Of a DNA stretch of 64,000 nucleotides, positions 47,125-58,142 are shown piece by piece. The notes under the pieces were generated by a model. It worked only from the letters and a program-made list of their open reading frames with translations, was not told where the DNA came from and did no database searches. Location of the stretch: NCBI GenBank assembly GCA_947494645.1, contig CANLVO010000001.1, positions 1,488,001 through 1,552,000 of the forward strand, in the 5' to 3' direction. The position numbers were made by a program, and so were the translations under genes. The first letter of the stretch is position 1. The number at the start of each line of letters is the position of its first letter. Origin of the DNA: an uncultured Litoreibacter sp. GTDB taxonomy: Bacteria; Pseudomonadota; Alphaproteobacteria; Rhodobacterales; Rhodobacteraceae.

Positions 47125-47167
47125 ATAACTTTACATTTTCTGCGCAAGCAAAGTCCATAACTTTACA
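47125..47167 (+). promoter_or_regulatory. Direct repeat in the ScfR/ABC importer intergenic region
   Basis: ATAACTTTACA occurs at 47125-47135 and again at 47157-47167, a 32-bp period or three helical turns. A TTGACA (47119-47124) abuts the first copy. A same-face activator or repressor pair is likely; ScfR is the obvious candidate. Confidence 0.6.
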
Positions 47168-47300
47168 AAAAAACCAAGCCCATGGCGTGGCTTGTTGCCC
47201 TGTTTGCTTCAATCCCACGATACTGGCGCCATCTCGGGACAACCGAGGCGGGTGCGGTTCGGAGGAGGACACGCACCCCGTATCTCTAAGGGAGGATTTA

Positions 47301-48650
47301 ATGTCCAAATCTAACTTCACACGTCGTGGGCTGCTGAAGACGTCTGCCGTTGCAGGCGGCGCAGCACTGGCCGCACCACGTTTCTTCAGCCCATCCTGGG
47401 CCGACGGCCACGCTGGCTACCTGAATGCGCCACAAGGTGACACCGTCACTTTGGGCTTCAACGTACCGCAGTCCGGCCCTTACGCCGACGAAGGTGCAGA
47501 CGAGCTGCGCGCATATGAGCTTGCTGTTGAGCACCTGAACGGTGGCGGCGACGGCGGCATGATGAACACGTTCTCGTCCAAAGCCCTCACCGGCAACGGC
47601 ATCCTCGGCAAAAAAGTCGAGTACGTCACGGGCGACACACAGACCAAGCCAGACGCAGCACGCGCCTCGGCGAAGTCGATGATCGAAAAAGACGGCGCAA
47701 TCATGATCACTGGTGGCTCGTCCTCTGGTGTTGCTGTGGCTGTGCAAGCGCTCTGCCAAGAAGCTGGTATCATCTTCATGGCGGGTCTGACCCACTCCAA
47801 CGACACCACCGGTAAGGACAAGAAGGCCAACGGTTTCCGTCACTTCTTCAACTCCTACATGTCTGGCGCGGCGCTGGCCCCGATCTTGGGCAACGCCTAC
47901 GGCACAAACCGTAAAGCCTACCACCTGACAGCCGACTACAACTGGGGCTACACCACCGAAGAAGCGGTGCGTACGTCCACAGAAGCCATGGGTTGGGAAA
48001 CTGTTGCGGCTGTTAAGACACCGCTGGCACAGACCGACTTTAAAGACTACGTGGCACCCGTGCTGCAGTCCGGCGCTGACGTTCTGGTTCTGAACCACTA
48101 CGGCGGCAACATGGTGAACTCGCTGACCTCCGCCGTTCAGTTCGGCCTGCGTGAAGCGCAAGCCAACGGCCAGGACTTCCAGATCGTTGTTCCTCTGTAC
48201 TCTCGCCTGATGGCGAAAGGTGCTGGCGAAAACGTTAAGGGCATCTTCGGCTCCACCAACTGGCACTGGTCGCTGACAGACGAAGGCTCCAAAGCATTCG
48301 TCAAGTCGTTCGGCGAAAAGTACGGCTTCCCACCTTCGCAGGCGGCGCACACATGCTACGTGCAAACCCTGCTCTATGCGGATGCGGCCGAGCGTGCTGG
48401 CACTTTCAACCCGTGCGGCATCGGCGAAGCGCTGGAAGGCTTCGAGTTCGACGGCATGGGCAACGGCCCAACGCTGTACCGCGCCGAAGATCACCAGTGC
48501 TTCAAGGACGTGCTTGTTGTGAAGGGTAAAGAGAACCCATCCTCCGAGTTCGACCTTCTGGAAATCGTCGAAGTCACACCTGCGGCGCAGGTGACATATG
48601 ATGCCTCCATCTTTGGCGGCGAGCTGGGCACCTGTAACCCAGGCGCATAA
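47301..48650 (+). CDS. ABC importer substrate-binding protein, Tat-exported, LivJ/urea type
   Basis: 449 residues from ATG 47301 after AGGGAGGA. The N-terminus FTRRGLLKTSAVAGGAALAA is a twin-arginine signal, with cleavage near SWADGHA. The type I periplasmic binding fold (peripla_BP_6) is clear: VTLGFNVPQSGPYADEGADE, ITGGSSSGVAVAVQALC and VLVLNHYGGNMVNSL. It is longer than amino acid-binding LivJ and more like amide, urea or carboxylate binders. Gene context with acsA and ScfR suggests a short-chain acid or a precursor as ligand; this is inferred. Confidence 0.9.
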   Translation: MSKSNFTRRGLLKTSAVAGGAALAAPRFFSPSWADGHAGYLNAPQGDTVTLGFNVPQSGPYADEGADELRAYELAVEHLNGGGDGGMMNTFSSKALTGNGILGKKVEYVTGDTQTKPDAARASAKSMIEKDGAIMITGGSSSGVAVAVQALCQEAGIIFMAGLTHSNDTTGKDKKANGFRHFFNSYMSGAALAPILGNAYGTNRKAYHLTADYNWGYTTEEAVRTSTEAMGWETVAAVKTPLAQTDFKDYVAPVLQSGADVLVLNHYGGNMVNSLTSAVQFGLREAQANGQDFQIVVPLYSRLMAKGAGENVKGIFGSTNWHWSLTDEGSKAFVKSFGEKYGFPPSQAAHTCYVQTLLYADAAERAGTFNPCGIGEALEGFEFDGMGNGPTLYRAEDHQCFKDVLVVKGKENPSSEFDLLEIVEVTPAAQVTYDASIFGGELGTCNPGA

Positions 48651-48665
48651 TACCACCACTCACGG

Positions 48666-48700
48666 TGCGGTCCCGCCCCCTCTTTTCGGGCGGGGCCGCA
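48666..48700 (+). terminator. Hairpin between substrate-binding protein and permease genes
   Basis: TGCGGTCCCGCCC pairs with GGGCGGGGCCGCA around CCTCTTTTC, with little T run after it. It probably attenuates or stabilises the transcript so the binding protein is made in excess. Confidence 0.75.
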
Positions 48701-48781
48701 TAACTTGAATTTCTTCTCAACGACACGTCGCCTGGACCCCTCTTCGAGGGAGAGCCGTGTCACATCTTTGGGGTCGGCAAG

Positions 48782-49813
48782 ATGGAAGCAATTGTTCTTC
48801 AACTTCTCAGTGGACTGGATGGGGGCTCCGCTTACGCGTTGATCGCCCTCGGCCTGACGCTGATCTTCGGCACGCTCGGCGTGGTCAACTTCGCCCATGG
48901 GGCGCTGTTCATGATCGGGGCGTTCTGCACCGTGACCCTGCAGCGCATCCTGACGCTCAGCCACACCGTCATTGACGACACCCAAAAGGACTTCCTCGGC
49001 AACCCGCTGAAGGTGCAGGTCCCCTACATTCAGGACTGGGTCGGCGAAAGCGCCGCGGCCTCCATCATCGACTGGTCGGTGCCCCTCGCGATCCTCTTCG
49101 CCATCCCCGTGATGCTGCTGATCGGCATCATCATGGAGCGCGGGCTGATCAAGCATTTCTACAAACGCCCCCATGCGGACCAAATCCTTGTGACCTTCGG
49201 TTTGGCCATCGTGCTGCAGGAGATCATCAAGTATTTCTTCGGCGCCAACCCGATCCCGGCCCCGGCACCTGACGCCTTCAAAGGCAGCTTCGATTTCGGC
49301 GTGCTCCTGGGCTTTGACCCCAACGTCATCATCTACCCCTACTGGCGGCTGGTCTACTTCGCCTTCGCCGCAATCATCATCGCGGGCGTGTTTGCCTTCC
49401 TGCAATTCACCACCTTCGGCATGGTAGTCCGCGCCGGCATGGCCGACCGCGAAACCGTGGGGCTCTTGGGCATCGACATCGACAAGCGCTTCACCATGAT
49501 GTTCGGCCTCGCCGCCGTCGTGGCAGGCCTTGCCGGGGTGATGTACACGCCCATCAACTCCCCCAATTACCACATGGGCATGGACTTCCTCGTGATCTCC
49601 TTCGTGGTGGTGGTTGTGGGCGGCATGGGATCCCTCCCCGGAGCGGTCCTCGCGGGCTTCGTCCTCGGCATCCTGCAGAGCTTTGCCTCCATGCGCGAGG
49701 TGATCGAGTTCCTGCCCGGCATCAACCAGGTCGTCATATATCTGGCAGCCATCGTAATTCTATTGACCCGTCCACGCGGCCTTCTGGGCAAGCGCGGCGT
49801 GATGGAGGACTGA
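48782..49813 (+). CDS. ABC importer permease, LivH type
   Basis: 343 residues with about eight membrane helices. Family features are [20 protein letters not shown] near the start, [16 protein letters not shown], and the transmembrane loop [20 protein letters not shown], which contacts the ATPases. An unusual loop at about residues 60-90 ([20 protein letters not shown]) is longer than in LivH proper. It follows the binding protein by 131 bp and precedes the LivM-type gene by four bases. Confidence 0.92.
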   Translation: MEAIVLQLLSGLDGGSAYALIALGLTLIFGTLGVVNFAHGALFMIGAFCTVTLQRILTLSHTVIDDTQKDFLGNPLKVQVPYIQDWVGESAAASIIDWSVPLAILFAIPVMLLIGIIMERGLIKHFYKRPHADQILVTFGLAIVLQEIIKYFFGANPIPAPAPDAFKGSFDFGVLLGFDPNVIIYPYWRLVYFAFAAIIIAGVFAFLQFTTFGMVVRAGMADRETVGLLGIDIDKRFTMMFGLAAVVAGLAGVMYTPINSPNYHMGMDFLVISFVVVVVGGMGSLPGAVLAGFVLGILQSFASMREVIEFLPGINQVVIYLAAIVILLTRPRGLLGKRGVMED

Positions 49814-49817
49814 TCCC

Positions 49818-51017
49818 ATGTTTGGCCTGAACGCAAAGAACACACGGCTTCTTTTCCTGGTCATCTTTTTGGTCGCCTTCGCGCCCTTCTTGATGAACCC
49901 GTTTCCCACGGACAGCGCCATGGCGCAGTTCAACGCGGGCTATCCCGACCTGATGCAACGCTTCGTCATCTTTGGCATCTTCGCCATCGGGTTCAACATC
50001 CTCTTTGGCCTCACCGGCTATCTCAGCTTCGGCCACGCCGCTTTCTTGGGTGTGGGCTCTTATGCCGGGGTCTGGATGTTCAAGCTTCTGGGCATGAACA
50101 TCATCCCGGCCATCGCGGCCTCCGTGGTGGTGGCAGGGCTGTTATCGGTGGTCATCGGCTTTGTCTGCCTGCGCAGATCGGGCATCTATTTCTCGATCCT
50201 GACGCTGGCCTTCGCGCAGATGATGTTCTCGCTGGCGGCCTCCGTGCTGACGCCCATCACGGGCGGCGAAACCGGGCTGACGCTGTCCCTGAACGATCCC
50301 CGTATCTTTGGCGCGGGCGCTGTCGACGGCAACATCCCCGTCCCCGGCTTCTTCGGGCTGGAAATGCGCAGCACCTACGAGATGGTCATGGGCGGCTGGT
50401 CCTTCAGCTTCAACACCGGCTACTACTTCTGCGCCATCATCATGGTGCTGGCCTTCTACGCCTCGATCCGCATCTTCCAGTCCCCGTTCGGGCTGATGCT
50501 GCGGGCGATCAAAACCAACCAGACCCGGCTGAACTACACCGGGCTGAACTCGCGCCCTTACACGCTGGCGGCCTTCGTGATCTCCGGCATGTATGCCGGT
50601 CTCGCAGGCGGCTTGATGGTCGCGATGGACCCTCTCGCTGGCGCAGAGCGCATGTTCTGGACGGCCTCCGGTGAGGTGGTGATCATGACCATTCTGGGCG
50701 GCGCGGGCACGATGATCGGACCGGTGCTTGGCGCGGGCGCGATCAAATACATGGAAAACATCGTCTCCAAGATCAACAAAGGCATCCTGGAGCAATGGTT
50801 CTCCTTCATGCCTGACGGGATGAGCGATATCTTCGTGACCCTCATCTACCCGTTCATCGGCAAGGGCTGGCACCTGACCTTGGGTGTGGTGTTCATGCTG
50901 GTCATCATCTTCCTGCCCGGTGGGCTGGTCGAAGGCGGACAGCGCATCAAGTCGATTTTCTCTCGCAAGAAAACCGAAGACACGCCCGCTGACGGCGCCA
51001 AGACACCTGCAGAATAA
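49818..51017 (+). CDS. ABC importer permease, LivM type
   Basis: 399 residues with about ten membrane helices. Seen: [26 protein letters not shown]-type helices, the coupling loop [20 protein letters not shown], and [18 protein letters not shown] near the end. The cytoplasmic tail ([17 protein letters not shown]) is polar. It pairs with the LivH-type permease. Confidence 0.92.
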   Translation: MFGLNAKNTRLLFLVIFLVAFAPFLMNPFPTDSAMAQFNAGYPDLMQRFVIFGIFAIGFNILFGLTGYLSFGHAAFLGVGSYAGVWMFKLLGMNIIPAIAASVVVAGLLSVVIGFVCLRRSGIYFSILTLAFAQMMFSLAASVLTPITGGETGLTLSLNDPRIFGAGAVDGNIPVPGFFGLEMRSTYEMVMGGWSFSFNTGYYFCAIIMVLAFYASIRIFQSPFGLMLRAIKTNQTRLNYTGLNSRPYTLAAFVISGMYAGLAGGLMVAMDPLAGAERMFWTASGEVVIMTILGGAGTMIGPVLGAGAIKYMENIVSKINKGILEQWFSFMPDGMSDIFVTLIYPFIGKGWHLTLGVVFMLVIIFLPGGLVEGGQRIKSIFSRKKTEDTPADGAKTPAE

Positions 51018-51029
51018 GGAGCATCAGAC

Positions 51030-51788
51030 ATGGGTATCCTAGAGATCAAAAATGTCGGCAAACGCTTCGGCGGGTTGCAAGCGCTGGGCGACGTCAACCT
51101 CAGCATTGAGGAAAACACCGTCCACGCCATTATCGGACCAAATGGCGCGGGCAAGTCGACGCTGCTCAACTGCCTCGTCGGCAAGCTGATCCCCGACACA
51201 GGGAGCGTCACCTTTCAAGGCCAAAGCCTTCTGGGCCGCAAGCCGCATGAGATCAACCAGATGGGGGTCTCCCGCGTGTTCCAAACGCCCGAGATCTTCG
51301 CCGATCTCACCGTGCTGGAAAACATCATGATCCCCTGCTTCGCGCACCGCGACGGGGCCTTCAAGATGAACGCCTTCGCCACCCTGCGCGGCCAAAGCGA
51401 CATCACCACACAGGCCGAGCAAATCCTGGATGACGTCAACATGCTTGAGAAAAGCCACATGCACGCGGCCTCGCTCTCGCGCGGTGACAAGCGTCGTTTG
51501 GAAATGGCCATGTGTCTGGTGCAGGAGCCGAAACTCTTGCTCCTCGACGAGCCGACAGCAGGCATGGCGCGGGCCGACACGAACAACACGATCGACCTGC
51601 TGAAAGAGATCAAGGAAAAGCGCGACATCACCATGGCGATCATCGAGCATGACATGCACGTGGTCTTCTCCATGGCCGAACGCATCACTGTGCTCGCACA
51701 AGGCACGCCTCTGGTCGAAGACACGCCGGAAAACATTAAAGGCCACCCCAAGGTACGCGAAGCGTATCTCGGCGAGGCTCAGGTCTGA
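51030..51788 (+). CDS. ABC importer ATPase, LivG type
   Basis: 252 residues. Walker A GPNGAGKST, the Q-loop region FQTPEIFADLTV, the signature SLSRGDKRRLEMA (a variant of LSGGQ), Walker B LLLLDEPTAGM and the H-loop His in IIEHDMHV. The AKG-AGA start follows AAGGAGCAT. It works with the LivF-type ATPase encoded next. Confidence 0.95.
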   Translation: MGILEIKNVGKRFGGLQALGDVNLSIEENTVHAIIGPNGAGKSTLLNCLVGKLIPDTGSVTFQGQSLLGRKPHEINQMGVSRVFQTPEIFADLTVLENIMIPCFAHRDGAFKMNAFATLRGQSDITTQAEQILDDVNMLEKSHMHAASLSRGDKRRLEMAMCLVQEPKLLLLDEPTAGMARADTNNTIDLLKEIKEKRDITMAIIEHDMHVVFSMAERITVLAQGTPLVEDTPENIKGHPKVREAYLGEAQV

Positions 51789-51801
51789 GGAAAATCACGC
51801 T

Positions 51802-52557
51802 ATGAATGTGAAACCCGACTTCAACAAGAACGCCAACAACGCGGCGACCCACCCGGCCTTTCTGAGCCTGTGGGATGTGGAGGCCTATTACGGCGAAAGC
51901 TTCATCGTCCAAGGCATCAGCTTCAACGTGCATGAGGGCGAAATCCTCGCGCTTCTGGGCCGCAACGGGGCGGGCAAGACCTCTACCCTGCGCGCCATCG
52001 CGCGGATGGACGACCCGCAGGTCAACCACGGCGAAATCTGGCTCGATCATCAGCCACTGCACACCATGAAATCATGGCAGGCCGCCCAAGCCGGCATCGC
52101 GCTGGTCCCCGAAGACCGGCGCATCATCCAGGGCCTGACGGTTGAAGAAAACCTGAAGCTTGCTCAGATCGCGCCGCCCATCGGCTGGTCGCTGGAGCGC
52201 GTCTACGAGCTGTTCCCGCGCTTGGGCGAGCGCCGCAAACAAGACGGCTCCACGCTGTCTGGCGGCGAACAGCAAATGCTGGCCATCGCCCGCGCGCTCT
52301 GCCGCGACGTGAAAGTGCTGCTGCTGGATGAGCCATACGAGGGCCTCGCCCCCGTGATCGTGCAGGAAATCGCCAAAACGCTCGGCATCATCCGCGATCA
52401 GGGCATCACCACGATCATCGTGGAGCAAAACGCCGTCGCCGCCCTGAAACTGGCCGACCGCGCCGTGATCCTCGATACAGGCTCCGTCGTCTATGACGGC
52501 TCCGCCCAAGAAGTGCTGGACGACGAAAAGCTCCGCGCCGAATATCTGGCCATCTAA
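51802..52557 (+). CDS. ABC importer ATPase, LivF type
   Basis: 251 residues from ATG 51802, following TGAGGAAAATC; the frame from 51649 lies in livG. Walker [27 protein letters not shown], signature [15 protein letters not shown], Walker [14 protein letters not shown] and [11 protein letters not shown]. The N-terminal extension ([20 protein letters not shown]) is longer than usual for LivF. It completes a five-gene importer whose next neighbour is acsA. Confidence 0.95.
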   Translation: MNVKPDFNKNANNAATHPAFLSLWDVEAYYGESFIVQGISFNVHEGEILALLGRNGAGKTSTLRAIARMDDPQVNHGEIWLDHQPLHTMKSWQAAQAGIALVPEDRRIIQGLTVEENLKLAQIAPPIGWSLERVYELFPRLGERRKQDGSTLSGGEQQMLAIARALCRDVKVLLLDEPYEGLAPVIVQEIAKTLGIIRDQGITTIIVEQNAVAALKLADRAVILDTGSVVYDGSAQEVLDDEKLRAEYLAI

Positions 52558-52560
52558 AGT

Positions 52561-52632
52561 GTCATCCCCATGAAAATGGGGACCCCGACACAAGACGCGC
52601 CTCACCTGGCATCCCCGCGAAAGCGGGGACCC
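52561..52632. repeat. REP-like palindromic repeats, two copies before acsA
   Basis: Copy one (52561-52584) reads GTCATCCCC-AT-GAAA-AT-GGGGACC; copy two (52610-52632) has CCCCGC-GAAA-GCGGGG as at 1536. The change of CG and GC pairs to AT and TA keeps the stem paired, so the hairpin itself is conserved. Confidence 0.8.
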
Positions 52633-52667
52633 AGATGACACAACAAACCAGACCTGGGGGACACCCA

Positions 52668-54617
52668 ATGACCGACACGACCTACGCACCTTCCAAGGAA
52701 TTTGCGGCCAACGCGCATGCCGACAAGGCAACCTATGACAAGATGTATGCCGACAGCATCAACGACCCGGCCGCCTTCTGGGGCGAGCACGGCAAGCGCA
52801 TCGACTGGATCAAGCCCTACTCAAAGGTCAAAGACACCACCTACGAACACGGCAAGGTCGACATCAAATGGTACGAGGACGGCACGCTCAACGTGTCGGC
52901 CAACTGCATCGACCGCCATCTGGCGACCCGTGGCGATCAGACCGCCATCATCTGGGAGCCAGACAGCCCCACCGACGCAGCACTCCATATCACCTATAAC
53001 GAGCTGCACGCCCGCACCTGCAAATTCGCCAATGTGCTGAAGGCCATGGGCGTGGGCAAAGGCGACCGGGTGGTGATCTACATGCCGATGATCCCCGAGG
53101 CCGCCGTCGCCATGCTCGCCTGCACCCGCATCGGCGCCATCCATTCCATCGTCTTCGCGGGTTTCTCCGCCGACGCGCTGGCCGCCCGCGTGAACGGGTC
53201 GCAAGCCAAGGTCGTTATCACCGCCGACGAGGCCCCGCGCGGCGGCAAGAACACGCCCCTTAAGGTGAACTGCGACAAAGCCTTCGACGCCGTCACCCAC
53301 GACGCTCAAATGCTGGTCGTCCGCCGCACCGGCGGCGACGTCGCCATGACCAATGGCCGCGACCACTGGCTGCACGAGATGGAGGCCGATGTCCCCGCCG
53401 ACTGCCCTCCGCAAGAAATGAACGCCGAAGACCCGCTCTTCATCCTCTACACGTCTGGCTCGACCGGCATGCCCAAAGGCGTGGTCCACACGACCGGCGG
53501 CTACATCGTCTACGCCTCGATGACGCACCAATACACGTTCGACTACCATGACGGCGATATCTTCTGGTGCACCGCCGATGTCGGCTGGGTCACCGGCCAC
53601 AGCTATATTGTCTACGGACCTCTGGCCAACGGGGCGACGACGCTAATGTTCGAAGGCGTGCCCACCTACCCCGACGCAGGCCGGTTCTGGGCCGTCTGCG
53701 AGAAGCACAAAGTGAACCAGTTCTACACCGCCCCCACCGCCATCCGCGCGCTCATGGGCCAAGGCGACAGCTTTGTGGAGCCCTACGATCTCTCCTCCAT
53801 CAAAGTGCTCGGCACCGTGGGCGAGCCGATCAATCCGGAAGCCTGGAACTGGTACCATGAGGTGGTCGGCAAAGGCACCTGCCCCATCGTCGACACGTGG
53901 TGGCAAACCGAAACCGGCGGCCACCTGCTGACGCCCCTGCCCGGTGCCACCACCACCAAACCAGGCTCCGCCACCACGCCTTTCTTCGGCATCAAACCCG
54001 TGATCCTAGAGCCCACCACAGGCGAGGAAATCACCACGACCGAGGCCGAGGGCGTGCTCTGCATCGCCGACAGCTGGCCCGCGCAGATGCGCACCGTCTT
54101 TGGCGACCATGAACGCTTCATGAAAACCTATTTCGACGACTACAAAGGCTATTACTTCACCGGCGACGGCTGCAAACGCGACGCAGACGGCTACTATTGG
54201 ATCACCGGCCGGGTCGATGACGTCATCAACGTTTCCGGCCATCGCATGGGCACGGCGGAGGTCGAAAGCTCCCTCGTCGCGCACCCCAAGGTCTCCGAGA
54301 GCGCCGTGGTCGGCTATCCGCATGATATCAAGGGTCAGGGCATCTACGCCTATGTCACCCTTATGGGCGGGGAGGAACCCTCCGAAGAACTCCGCAAGGA
54401 GCTTGAGGTCTGGGTCCGCAAAGACATCGGCCCCATCGCCAAGCCGGATCTCATCCAATGGGCCCCCGGCCTGCCGAAGACCCGGTCCGGCAAGATCATG
54501 CGCCGCATCCTGCGCAAGATTGCCGAAGACGACTTCGGCGCGCTCGGTGACACGTCCACCTTGGCCGACCCATCGGTGGTCGATGACCTGATCGAGAACC
54601 GGATGAACCGCGGGTAA
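52668..54617 (+). CDS. acsA: Acetyl-CoA synthetase
   Basis: 649 residues from ATG 52668; the frame from 52635 would start in the repeat. It activates acetate to acetyl-AMP and acetyl-CoA. Motifs: [41 protein letters not shown], and [15 protein letters not shown], whose last Lys is the usual acetylation site. The N-terminal [18 protein letters not shown] is characteristic. It lies after the importer genes, about 110 bp downstream of the LivF-type gene. Confidence 0.97.
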   Translation: MTDTTYAPSKEFAANAHADKATYDKMYADSINDPAAFWGEHGKRIDWIKPYSKVKDTTYEHGKVDIKWYEDGTLNVSANCIDRHLATRGDQTAIIWEPDSPTDAALHITYNELHARTCKFANVLKAMGVGKGDRVVIYMPMIPEAAVAMLACTRIGAIHSIVFAGFSADALAARVNGSQAKVVITADEAPRGGKNTPLKVNCDKAFDAVTHDAQMLVVRRTGGDVAMTNGRDHWLHEMEADVPADCPPQEMNAEDPLFILYTSGSTGMPKGVVHTTGGYIVYASMTHQYTFDYHDGDIFWCTADVGWVTGHSYIVYGPLANGATTLMFEGVPTYPDAGRFWAVCEKHKVNQFYTAPTAIRALMGQGDSFVEPYDLSSIKVLGTVGEPINPEAWNWYHEVVGKGTCPIVDTWWQTETGGHLLTPLPGATTTKPGSATTPFFGIKPVILEPTTGEEITTTEAEGVLCIADSWPAQMRTVFGDHERFMKTYFDDYKGYYFTGDGCKRDADGYYWITGRVDDVINVSGHRMGTAEVESSLVAHPKVSESAVVGYPHDIKGQGIYAYVTLMGGEEPSEELRKELEVWVRKDIGPIAKPDLIQWAPGLPKTRSGKIMRRILRKIAEDDFGALGDTSTLADPSVVDDLIENRMNRG

Positions 54618-54730
54618 TCCCGAGGCGATTTTAGCCAAATCTTAAGAAACTCCCCCGGCCCTGTTTACGCATCATTAAGGGCCGGGCGACAGCATCTGGC
54701 GCGTGGGGGCCTCAAGACAAGAGGACCAAG

Positions 54731-55036
54731 ATGCTTACAAACCAAATGATCGGCGCGGCACATAATGTGGGCGTCCACACGCCACGCAGCTCTGTGCCTG
54801 AGCCCCCGACGGTGGCCATCCCATCCCAGACGGCGGACCGCCCCGCGACAGACCAGATCAGCGCGCGTGCCGTGACCCCCAACACAAAGGCAGACGGTGC
54901 CGACACCACATTCGCCGACCGCCCGCCTCTGCAAACGCCCAAACGCGCAGAGATGCAGGTCGCGGTGGTCGATTCCATGCCCGACGTGGTGCCCGAAAGC
55001 ATTTACAAAGCCAAAGTCGCAGAGGCTGACGCGTAG
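54731..55036 (+). CDS. Hypothetical protein, Pro/Thr/Asp-rich
   Basis: 101 residues. It begins MLTNQMIGAAHNVGVHTP after AAGAGGACCAAG. The composition is low-complexity and probably disordered (Pro, Thr, Ala, Asp), with a more conserved-looking end RAEMQVAVVDSMPDVVPESI. There is no signal peptide or membrane segment. I know no family. It sits between acsA and accB. Confidence 0.6.
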   Translation: MLTNQMIGAAHNVGVHTPRSSVPEPPTVAIPSQTADRPATDQISARAVTPNTKADGADTTFADRPPLQTPKRAEMQVAVVDSMPDVVPESIYKAKVAEADA

Positions 55037-55164
55037 CCGCCCCCAATTCCGGGGAACGTCACATGACATTGCTCACTTTTCACCTCCCCTCGCTTGCCCT
55101 ATAAGCATGTGCAATGACAGATCCCGGGTCACCGGGACGCGGTAAGGGTGAGGAGTATTCCCGG

Positions 55165-55668
55165 ATGGCAAAGACGCCACATGACAGCGACGTCGCCTTC
55201 ATCAAGGCACTTGCAGAGCTTTTGAACGAAAACGAGCTGACCGAGCTGCGCGTCAAACGCGAATACAGCACCGATGACAGCCTTGATGTGCGCGTCTCCA
55301 AAGGCGGCAATGCAGTACAGGCCGTGGTCGCGGCACCTGCCCCGGCTCCGGCCTCCGCGCCCGCGCCCGCCGCTGCAGCACCCGCGGTGCCAGCCGCCGC
55401 GCCCGCAACCAGCACCGATGATCCCGCCCAGCACCCGGGCGCCGTCACCTCGCCCATGGTTGGCACCTGCTATCTGCAGGCAGAGCCCGGCACACCTTCC
55501 TTTGTCAGCCAAGGCGACAAGGTCAAAGAAGGCCAGACCATCCTGATCATCGAAGCGATGAAGACGATGAACCAAATCCCCGCGCCCAGATCCGGCACGG
55601 TAAAACGTATCCTCGTCGAAGACGGCTCGCCGGTTGAGTTTGGCGCGCCCCTGATGATCATCGAATAA
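55165..55668 (+). CDS. accB: Acetyl-CoA carboxylase biotin carboxyl carrier protein
   Basis: 167 residues from ATG 55165, with AGGAG at 55151; the frame from 55114 gives an atypical N-terminus. Residues 55-85 are an Ala/Pro linker. The C-terminal biotinyl domain carries Lys133 in EAMKTMNQIPA. The usual MKM is MKT here, a common BCCP variant. It forms an operon with accC four bases on. Confidence 0.96.
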   Translation: MAKTPHDSDVAFIKALAELLNENELTELRVKREYSTDDSLDVRVSKGGNAVQAVVAAPAPAPASAPAPAAAAPAVPAAAPATSTDDPAQHPGAVTSPMVGTCYLQAEPGTPSFVSQGDKVKEGQTILIIEAMKTMNQIPAPRSGTVKRILVEDGSPVEFGAPLMIIE

Positions 55669-55671
55669 GCC

Positions 55672-57015
<1,344 letters not shown>

Positions 57016-57020
57016 CAAGT

Positions 57021-57107
57021 GGTTAGGAATCTGGCCCGAAAGTTTTGTACAAAATGGGTTTTGACCCTAAATATCTTACCCCAAAATGTACAAAACTCTG
57101 ACACCTG
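57021..57107 (+). repeat. 87-bp repeat with paired TTTTGTACAAAA palindromes, copy 2
   Basis: The second copy of the element at 8804. The first palindrome lies at 57043-57054; the second is centred 41 bp further on, the same distance as in copy 1. The right palindrome covers the aat start codon (ATGTACAAAAC), so the element overlaps the first seven aat codons. See findings. Confidence 0.75.
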
Positions 57108-57709
57108 AGCTGATCCTGACCGCCTATGCCCGTGGCATCTTCCCGATGTCCGAGTCCCGCGACGACCAGGACCTGTTCTGGGTCGATCCCGACCGCCGAG
57201 GCGTCATAAAACTGGACGATTTCCACATCTCCAGATCCTTACGCAAGACCATCCTGCGCGAACCCTATGACATCCGCATCAACACCGACTTTGCAGGCGT
57301 GGTCGAGGGCTGCGCCAATCGCGAAGAGACTTGGATAAACGCAGAAATATTCAGCATTTACATGGCCTTACACCACGAAGGCCATGCACATTCTGTGGAG
57401 GTTTGGGACGGCTCCGAGCTGGTCGGCGGCGTCTACGGCGTCACCTTGCGGGGGGCATATTTCGGGGAAAGCATGTTTTCGCGCCGCCGCGACGCGTCTA
57501 AGATCGCGCTTGCCTATCTGGTGTCCCGCCTCAAAGCCGGAGGCTTCCGCCTCTTCGACACCCAATTCATCACGCCCCACCTAAGCTCTTTAGGCGCAAC
57601 AGAAATTTCCAGATCTAGTTACCACCAAGCCCTTCGGGCCGCACTAAAGGTCGAGGCGAACTTTCACCAGCAACCACAGCCGGTGTCCGGTCATCAAGTT
57701 TGCACCTAA
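57086..57709 (+). CDS. aat: Leucyl/phenylalanyl-tRNA-protein transferase
   Basis: 207 residues. It adds Leu or Phe to N-terminal Arg and Lys, marking proteins for ClpAP under the N-end rule. Motifs are LILTAYARGIFPMSESRDD, FWVDPDRRGVI and YGVTLRGAYFGESMFSRRRDASKIAL. The start ATG has no Shine-Dalgarno sequence and lies in the right arm of the 87-bp repeat. The last 95 bp overlap the convergent DUF2155 gene. Confidence 0.95.
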   Translation: MYKTLTPELILTAYARGIFPMSESRDDQDLFWVDPDRRGVIKLDDFHISRSLRKTILREPYDIRINTDFAGVVEGCANREETWINAEIFSIYMALHHEGHAHSVEVWDGSELVGGVYGVTLRGAYFGESMFSRRRDASKIALAYLVSRLKAGGFRLFDTQFITPHLSSLGATEISRSSYHQALRAALKVEANFHQQPQPVSGHQVCT

Positions 57710-58142
57710 GCGCCCAGACGTCATATCTCGGATGGTCCAAGGCGCTCAGCGCCGGGCTCGATGCAACCATCCATCCCTGAAAGACCGTCTTGTCTAACCC
57801 ATTGTCTACAATAGTTAATTGGACATAGGCGTCGCCGTTCGGGTTGTTCCTCGGGTAGCGGCAATCATGCATGATGATCTCAAGGCGCCCAAATTCCAAA
57901 GGCACAAGGCGGGTCATCACGATGTCCTCGCTCTCACCCGACAGCTTATCAAGCCCCCGTAACACCGCCGCCTCTGCCGGCGTTACCTCCGCACGCACCT
58001 TCGTCGTAACATTCTTGGACGTCCCCGGTCTTCGACCGTCATTGCCAAGCCTAATCGTGGTGTTGTCGCCCTCAATAGTAACCTGAGCTGGAAGAGGTAA
58101 CGTGCTGATACAAATGCACAAAATGCCAGCAAGCAGCCTCAC
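57615..58142 (-). CDS. DUF2155-domain secreted protein
   Basis: 175 residues. A signal peptide spans about 1-19 (LLAGILCICISTLPLPAQ). The DUF2155 core (about 60-155) shows RLVPLEFGRLEIIMHDCRYP, DAYVQLTI and FQGWMVASSPALSALDHPRYDVW. The family is widespread in alphaproteobacteria, with no known function. It overlaps mlaD by four bases (ATGA) and its 3' end overlaps aat by 95 bp. Confidence 0.85.
   Translation of the reverse strand: MRLLAGILCICISTLPLPAQVTIEGDNTTIRLGNDGRRPGTSKNVTTKVRAEVTPAEAAVLRGLDKLSGESEDIVMTRLVPLEFGRLEIIMHDCRYPRNNPNGDAYVQLTIVDNGLDKTVFQGWMVASSPALSALDHPRYDVWALRCKLDDRTPAVVAGESSPRPLVRPEGLGGN

Noticed and set aside
47298-48659. 453-codon frame antisense to the substrate-binding protein gene
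   Set aside because: The sense frame has a Tat signal and a clear binding-protein fold; the antisense product has neither signal nor domain.
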